Below, piece after piece: positions 1-5,094 of a stretch of 5,094 bases of DNA (its first letter is position 1; every line of letters starts with the position of its first letter). This DNA comes from Actinomycetes bacterium. GTDB lineage: Bacteria; Actinomycetota; Acidimicrobiia; Acidimicrobiales; RAAP-2. Position numbers and translations under genes: made by a program. Under the pieces are notes generated by a model, which saw nothing but the letters and a program-made list of their open reading frames with translations, did not search any database and was not told the origin of the DNA. The stretch spans positions 1 through 5,094 of the forward strand of contig JAJYYT010000176.1 of assembly GCA_021800645.1 (NCBI GenBank), in the 5' to 3' direction.

Positions 1-361
1 CGGTCGTCAGGCACTCGGCGGCAGCGGGGTAGAGCTGCTGCCAGTTCGTCACAAGCCTTCAGTCGCTCGGCCGCCTCGCCTGCCTCGGCCTCGCCTGCCT
101 CGGCCTCGCCTGCCTCGGCCTCCATGCGGTTGCCGATCGCGAGGAGCCGCCCTTCACCTGGTCTTGTGCGTGCTCGAGTCTTCCGAGCACGTCGGGTGCG
201 CGCGGGACGTGACAGCGCTGGGAGTGGGTGAAGACGAGCTCAGTGGTGCCGATCGGGCCGGCCCCGCCGTTGGAGACGACGAGGAGCGGCTCACGGAGTC
301 CTCGTGCGATCATCTTCTGGAGGAAGTCGCGCCACACGTCGGCAGACTCAGCCGACCCTGT
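1..361 (-). pseudogene. IS256/Mutator-family transposase remnant, partial and frameshifted
   Basis: Read from 361 downwards, the translation begins just after an in-frame TAG (362-364) and runs TGSAESADVWRDFL, then RGLREPLLVVSN, then SQRCHVPRAPDVL and HAQDQVK. From general knowledge of the family, these match the IS256 core with the patterns RGL..PLL(V/I)VSDG, QRC..H..RNVL and the following Q.QVK. After QVK the similarity moves to a second frame (MEAEAGEA, about 75-125). It moves again near 51-60 to a third frame reading RLVTNWQQLYPAAAECL, which continues off the left edge and matches the family's W...YPAAV.CL segment. At least two frameshifts are therefore present. The family Asp of VVSD is Asn here (codon 269-271, AAC), and the histidine and RN that follow QRC are also not conserved (HVPRAPD). 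The N-terminal half with the first catalytic Asp is absent. This is a non-functional insertion-sequence relic, 41 bp beyond the glycosyltransferase stop codon. Family assignment is by eye. Confidence 0.8.
76..120. repeat. 15-bp tandem repeat, three perfect copies
   Basis: The unit tcgcctgcctcggcc occurs three times head to tail with no mismatch, with a partial copy (cggcc) just before it at 68-72. It lies inside the IS256 remnant. In the frame that keeps family similarity on the minus strand it encodes EAEAG three times. Because 15 is a multiple of three, the expansion itself causes no frameshift. It looks like slippage or local duplication in a gene no longer under selection. Confidence 0.9.
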
Positions 362-402
362 CTACGACGTCTGCCGCAAAATGCGCAGCGCTGGATCAGT
401 CG

Positions 403-1254
403 TTACCGAAGATGGCGTCGCAGTGGGAGCGGAGCGCGGTAGGCGGCGGCAGCCTGCGCGGCCGTGAGGACGTGGGTCACGACCAGCTCATGGAGGACGT
501 GGTGCTGCCGTCGCTTCGCCACCTCGAAGTGGAGCAGCGGGTCGTATGCCGAGGGCGCCTGCGGGAGGCCGGCGAGCATGGAGGCCTCCGCCCAGCTGAG
601 CCGGTCGGGGCTCGTCCCGAAGTACCCGCGCGCGGCGGAGACGTCGCCCCAGTAGCCGTTCCCGTAGTAGACCGCGTTCAGGTACATCTCGAGGATCTTC
701 GGCTTGGGATAGGTGAGGGCGAGCTTGATCCCGAGCGCGAAGTCCTCCAACGAGGTGCCAAAACCGTGCGGTGCGGGGAAGATCTGCTTCGCGAGCTGCT
801 GCGCGATCGTGCTCCCGCCTGGATCGCCGCTGCGCTGGAGGGCTGTGATCCCGGCGCGCACAACCCCGTCGAGCACGTTGAGGACGACGTTTGTGTAAAA
901 GTGCTGGTCCTCGACAGCGATGACGGACGCTGCCAGCCGCCTGGGGAGGGGAAGGCCGCCGAGCTCGCCGTGGTGCGCGCGGACGATCGCTGCGACCTTC
1001 TGGGGTGCGTCTCCCACCCCTGGCAGCGCGAGCTCGTACCCGACGGCAGCCACCAGCAGGCCCACGACGACGAGGGCCACAAGGACGGCCGCGTGGAGCG
1101 GTCGGTGCCTCCGTGTCGGAGTAGCGCGCTGTCGGCGCTCGGACTCGCGGGCTTGAGCGCGCGGCGGCCCTCCCGGACCACCCTGCGCGGTGCCCGAGCG
1201 CACGGAACGCTCGTCTGAGAGAGTCGGAGCATCTGCGGTCGCAGCACGCCTCAT
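403..1254 (-). CDS. Monofunctional peptidoglycan glycosyltransferase (GT51), membrane-anchored
   Basis: The product is predicted to polymerise lipid II into glycan strands on the outer face of the cytoplasmic membrane. From the ATG at 1254 it has 283 residues. A basic cytoplasmic N-terminus (about 1-53, rich in Arg, Pro and Gly) is followed by one membrane segment (about 54-73, AAVLVALVVVGLLVAAVG) and then the GT51 domain. Visible motifs are EDQHFY (115-120, E115 the presumed catalytic base), GGSTIAQQLAKQ (146-157), KILEMYLN (186-193, E189) and YFG (211-213). The protein ends soon after the domain at a TAA (403-405), so there is no penicillin-binding transpeptidase domain, and the length fits monofunctional enzymes. 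The usual FY.H.G.D is FYTNVVLN here, a deviation. An in-frame TTG at 1260 would add two residues. I preferred ATG, but neither start has a strong ribosome-binding site. Upstream lies the divergent spacer; downstream is the IS256 relic. Confidence 0.88.
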   Translation of the reverse strand: MRRAATADAPTLSDERSVRSGTAQGGPGGPPRAQARESERRQRATPTRRHRPLHAAVLVALVVVGLLVAAVGYELALPGVGDAPQKVAAIVRAHHGELGGLPLPRRLAASVIAVEDQHFYTNVVLNVLDGVVRAGITALQRSGDPGGSTIAQQLAKQIFPAPHGFGTSLEDFALGIKLALTYPKPKILEMYLNAVYYGNGYWGDVSAARGYFGTSPDRLSWAEASMLAGLPQAPSAYDPLLHFEVAKRRQHHVLHELVVTHVLTAAQAAAAYRAPLPLRRHLR

Positions 1255-1420
1255 CGCCAACTCAGCTTGGCAAGCCTCGGCCTCGCAGTGGCGTCAGGGC
1301 AGAGGCCGACGTGACTTGTGTCCGTCGATGATGTAAAGGCCCACGTGCTGTCGTCACACGTCGTCTCAGAGCCTTCGCCACCGGTCACCGAGCGCACGGC
1401 CAGCGTGGAGCGCATGAAGA

Positions 1421-1434
1421 CGAGACGGGTCTCG
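1421..1434. promoter_or_regulatory. 14-bp dyad, possible operator
   Basis: The sequence cgagacgggtctcg has two perfect 6-bp arms around a 2-bp centre, the geometry of a dimeric repressor site. It lies about 165 bp upstream of each flanking start codon in the divergent spacer. No promoter hexamers could be tied to it, so a regulatory role is only a guess. In GC-rich DNA such a dyad could arise by chance. Confidence 0.25.
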
Positions 1435-1581
1435 GTTGTTCGCGGACCGAAGAAACGACGCATGCCGCTCATCGCACCCGCGATCCCTCGGCCGTGCCCT
1501 CGAGGCTGTGAGCGGCGTGATCGGTCGATGTTGGGCGGGGGTGTTTCGGCAACGCTCTTTGCCTGAAGAAGGGGAGGAAAC

Positions 1582-1587
1582 GAGGAG
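1582..1587 (+). promoter_or_regulatory. Shine-Dalgarno site deciding the ATG at 1596
   Basis: GAGGAG sits 8 nt before the ATG at 1596, which is good spacing. It favours this start over the out-of-frame ATG at 1588, which directly abuts the motif. A second purine-rich stretch, GGGGAGG, lies at 1571-1577. Confidence 0.65.
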
Positions 1588-1595
1588 ATGTCAGG

Positions 1596-2063
1596 ATGGA
1601 CGAAGAGACGAGGAAGCAGGTGGCCCTCCACCGATGCAAGGTGATCGCAGAGGCCCTCGGCCACAGGCTCACGGGCGCCGAACGCGCCAGGATCGAGCGC
1701 GAGATCGCAGGTCGCACCCACACACACCCCGACGGGACCCGACGCCACTACTCGAGAAGGTCCATCGACCGTTGGATCCGCGGTTGGCGAGAGGGCGGGC
1801 ACTGCGCCTTCAAGCCCGACGCCCGCGTGGACGCCGGCGGCGTCAGGGCCCATCCCGAGCTCATCGAGGAGGTCTGCAGGCTGCGCCTCGAGCGCCCCGA
1901 CAGGTCTGCTGCCCAGATCGCCCGGATGATCTACTACCACCACGGCATCTGTGTCGCGGAGCGCACCGTGCGCGCCCAGTTGCGTCGACGTGGCCTCCGC
2001 CGTGGCGAGCCTCGGGGCCGGGCCCGTCAGGTCCACGAGGGGTGCGAAGCACCCCGGCGGTGA
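1596..2063 (+). CDS. Truncated IS481/Mu-like transposase, N-terminal helix-turn-helix part only
   Basis: The product has 155 residues and carries the two DNA-binding modules that open this transposase class. The first, about 5-70, has VALHRCKVIAEALGHRLTGAER and the recognition-helix-like SRRSIDRWIRGWREGG. The second, about 86-133, has HPELIEEVCRLRLERPDRS, AAQIARMIYYHHG and RTVRAQLRRRGL. Full-length relatives run to several hundred residues and continue into an RNase H-like DDE domain. Here family-like sequence stops near residue 136 (about nt 2003), followed by an unrelated Arg-rich tail and TGA at 2061-2063. No DDE sequence was found in any frame to 2393. The start is supported by GAGGAG 8 nt upstream. 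It cannot transpose on its own; it could still bind DNA if expressed. Most likely it is an insertion-sequence relic, with a domesticated DNA-binding protein as the less likely alternative. IS481-like versus other Mu/Tn552-like transposases cannot be settled by eye. Confidence 0.72.
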   Translation: MDEETRKQVALHRCKVIAEALGHRLTGAERARIEREIAGRTHTHPDGTRRHYSRRSIDRWIRGWREGGHCAFKPDARVDAGGVRAHPELIEEVCRLRLERPDRSAAQIARMIYYHHGICVAERTVRAQLRRRGLRRGEPRGRARQVHEGCEAPRR

Positions 2064-2099
2064 CGTCCGCCGACGACGGCCGCCAGCCTCAGGCGACCA

Positions 2100-2183
2100 G
2101 GGCGGTCAAGGGCACGGGAACAACCCGCCGACCCCGCGTCAGCATCGCCAACCGGGCGGTGTGACCACGTCCCTTGACGGCCC
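2100..2183. repeat. Imperfect inverted repeat with 16-17-nt arms and 51-nt loop
   Basis: The left arm gggcggtcaagggcacg (2100-2116) pairs with the right arm cgtcccttgacggccc (2168-2183). Fifteen pairs form, with one G-G mismatch (2104/2179) and one bulged C (2113). The core GTCAAGGG/CCCTTGAC is perfect. The 51-nt loop may form a minor inner stem (ccgcc 2125-2129 with ggcgg 2155-2159). No T-run follows on either strand, so it is not a canonical intrinsic terminator. It could be a structured RNA or bidirectional terminator, or a relic of a mobile element. Confidence 0.6.
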
Positions 2184-2211
2184 GGAGAGTCCCCGACGGC
2201 CTCGATCGAGC

Positions 2212-2288
2212 CAGAGGGGGTGGCGCCCCCTGCCAGGTACCGGGCCCAAGAGTCCCGTCGTCCCGTTCTTCTGGCGCCAGCCCCTCTG
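2212..2288. repeat. Imperfect inverted repeat with 16-bp arms and 45-nt loop
   Basis: The left arm cagagggggtggcgcc (2212-2227) pairs with the right arm ggcgccagcccctctg (2273-2288), 15 of 16 positions complementary (only 2220/2280 fails). The left arm overlaps a smaller local hairpin, aggggg/ccccct (2215-2220 with 2226-2231), so two alternative folds are possible. No T-run flanks it and no target-site duplication is visible. It begins 28 nt after the preceding inverted repeat and has similar arm and loop sizes. Confidence 0.6.
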
Positions 2289-2393
2289 CGCGACCCGGGC
2301 TGTGGTCAGCACTCGAGAACGCCAGGCCGTCTTGTGAAGAACTGACGCGGCTTTGCGTGGGTCGAAAGCTGCAGTATGAAATATGAAAAATTG

Positions 2394-4931
<2,538 letters not shown>

Positions 4932-4938
4932 TGCCTCT

Positions 4939-4944
4939 ACCGTA
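4939..4944 (-). promoter_or_regulatory. Candidate -10 box (TACGGT) of a leaderless SEC-C gene transcript
   Basis: Read on the minus strand, TACGGT matches the actinobacterial TAnnnT -10 pattern. It is followed by exactly 7 nt (AGAGGCA) and then the GTG start at 4931, so transcription would begin at or within a base of the start codon. The AGAGG next to the GTG is only 2 nt away, too close for a normal Shine-Dalgarno. No convincing -35 hexamer was found 16-19 bp upstream. Confidence 0.45.
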
Positions 4945-4983
4945 GTGGGAGGCTGCCTCTCGCGCCCTTGTGATCGCTCTTTT

Positions 4984-5004
4984 GACGAGGGGCACCGCCT
5001 CGTC
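4984..5004. repeat. 7-bp hairpin upstream of the SEC-C gene
   Basis: gacgagg (4984-4990) and cctcgtc (4998-5004) are perfectly complementary around a 7-nt loop. A TTTT run precedes it on the plus strand, which appears as AAAA after it on the minus strand, so it is not an intrinsic terminator in either direction. It may be chance in GC-rich DNA. Confidence 0.35.
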
Positions 5005-5065
5005 CGCTGCGGCCTTCGCCCCGCGGCGCCAGACGCGTCTTGGAGGCGCGCGCCAGTCTTGTTGG

Positions 5066-5092
5066 GATCGGCTTGGGTCGCCGAGGCCGATC
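5066..5092. repeat. Hairpin at the right window edge
   Basis: gatcggc (5066-5072) and gccgatc (5086-5092) pair perfectly. The stem extends inward through a G-T wobble, a T-A pair and, after a bulged G at 5083, two G-C pairs to a GTCG loop (5077-5080), about 11 pairs in all. On the minus strand it is followed by ccaacaag rather than a T-run; on the plus strand the window ends. It may belong to a gene beyond the edge. Confidence 0.45.
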
Positions 5093-5094
5093 TG

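Larger units (their letters stand above)
1255..1595. other. Divergent intergenic spacer, 341 bp, no convincing gene
   Basis: This separates the minus-strand glycosyltransferase from the plus-strand transposase fragment and should hold the promoter of the former. I could not identify a -35/-10 pair with confidence on either strand. Visible elements are a near-palindrome at 1421-1434 (CGAGAC, GG, GTCTCG), a short hairpin beside the glycosyltransferase start (GCCAA 1256-1260, TTGGC 1267-1271), and a TGT-initiated G-rich segment at 1529-1551 that could be an insertion-sequence end. An 82-codon plus-strand reading frame at 1318-1566 (GTG start) resembles nothing I know and has no clear ribosome-binding site. 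Confidence 0.55.
2064..2393. other. Convergent intergenic region, 330 bp, two long inverted repeats and an AT-rich end
   Basis: The transposase fragment (plus) and the SEC-C gene (minus) run toward each other here, so this is where terminators are expected. No reading frame in it resembles a protein I recognise. It holds two consecutive imperfect inverted repeats (2100-2183 and 2212-2288), a 10-bp palindrome ctcgatcgag (2201-2210) and an 8-bp direct repeat agagtccc (2186-2193 and 2249-2256). The end next to the SEC-C stop (2372-2400) is unusually AT-rich for this window and gives ATTTTT just past the stop on the minus strand, but I see no good hairpin directly before it. Confidence 0.6.

Noticed and set aside
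76..120. CRISPR-like array
   Set aside because: The 15-bp copies are contiguous with no spacers and lie within a transposase relic.
304..1218. 304-codon plus-strand open frame opposite the glycosyltransferase
   Set aside because: It is antisense to a clear GT51 enzyme and carries no motif of its own.
1318..1566. 82-codon plus-strand open frame in the divergent spacer
   Set aside because: It has no similarity I can recognise and no clear Shine-Dalgarno, and chance frames of this length are common at this base composition.
1251..2036. 261-codon minus-strand open frame across the spacer and transposase fragment
   Set aside because: It is the reverse complement of the helix-turn-helix coding region plus spacer, shows no recognisable domain, and overlaps the better supported plus-strand gene with its ribosome-binding site.
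4982..5010. TTGACG resembling a plus-strand -35 hexamer
   Set aside because: No -10-like hexamer follows at 16-18 bp (cgctgc at 17 bp), and no plus-strand gene starts within view.

Overview
The window comes from a very GC-rich bacterial genome. Most third codon positions are G or C, GTG or TTG are plausible start codons, and one gene has an actinobacterial-looking leaderless start. I infer a high-GC actinobacterium, but no single marker here proves it.

Layout. Positions 1-361 (minus strand, running off the left edge) hold a decayed IS256/Mutator-type transposase fragment with frameshifts, a catalytic-site Asp-to-Asn change and a 15-bp tandem triplication. Positions 403-1254 (minus) encode a membrane-anchored monofunctional peptidoglycan glycosyltransferase (GT51). 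Positions 1255-1595 form a 341-bp spacer between diverging genes. Positions 1596-2063 (plus) encode the DNA-binding N-terminal part of an IS481/Mu-like transposase that has lost its DDE catalytic domain. Positions 2064-2393 contain no gene between two converging reading frames, but do hold two successive long-armed imperfect inverted repeats. Positions 2394-4931 (minus) encode an intact 845-residue protein with a DUF1841-like N-terminus, acidic tracts, TPR-like helices and an internal SEC-C zinc-binding motif. The last 163 bp hold a candidate leaderless promoter and two small hairpins.

How it fits together. The two cellular genes (cell-wall glycosyltransferase and SEC-C protein) lie on the same strand, but about 1.1 kb of transposase debris separates them, so they are unlikely to form one operon. 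The window reads as chromosomal backbone that has collected and degraded insertion sequences. I see no CRISPR array, tRNA, rRNA, toxin-antitoxin pair or recognisable defence system. The least explained items are the multidomain SEC-C protein with its Trp/acidic repeats and the paired inverted repeats at 2100-2288.
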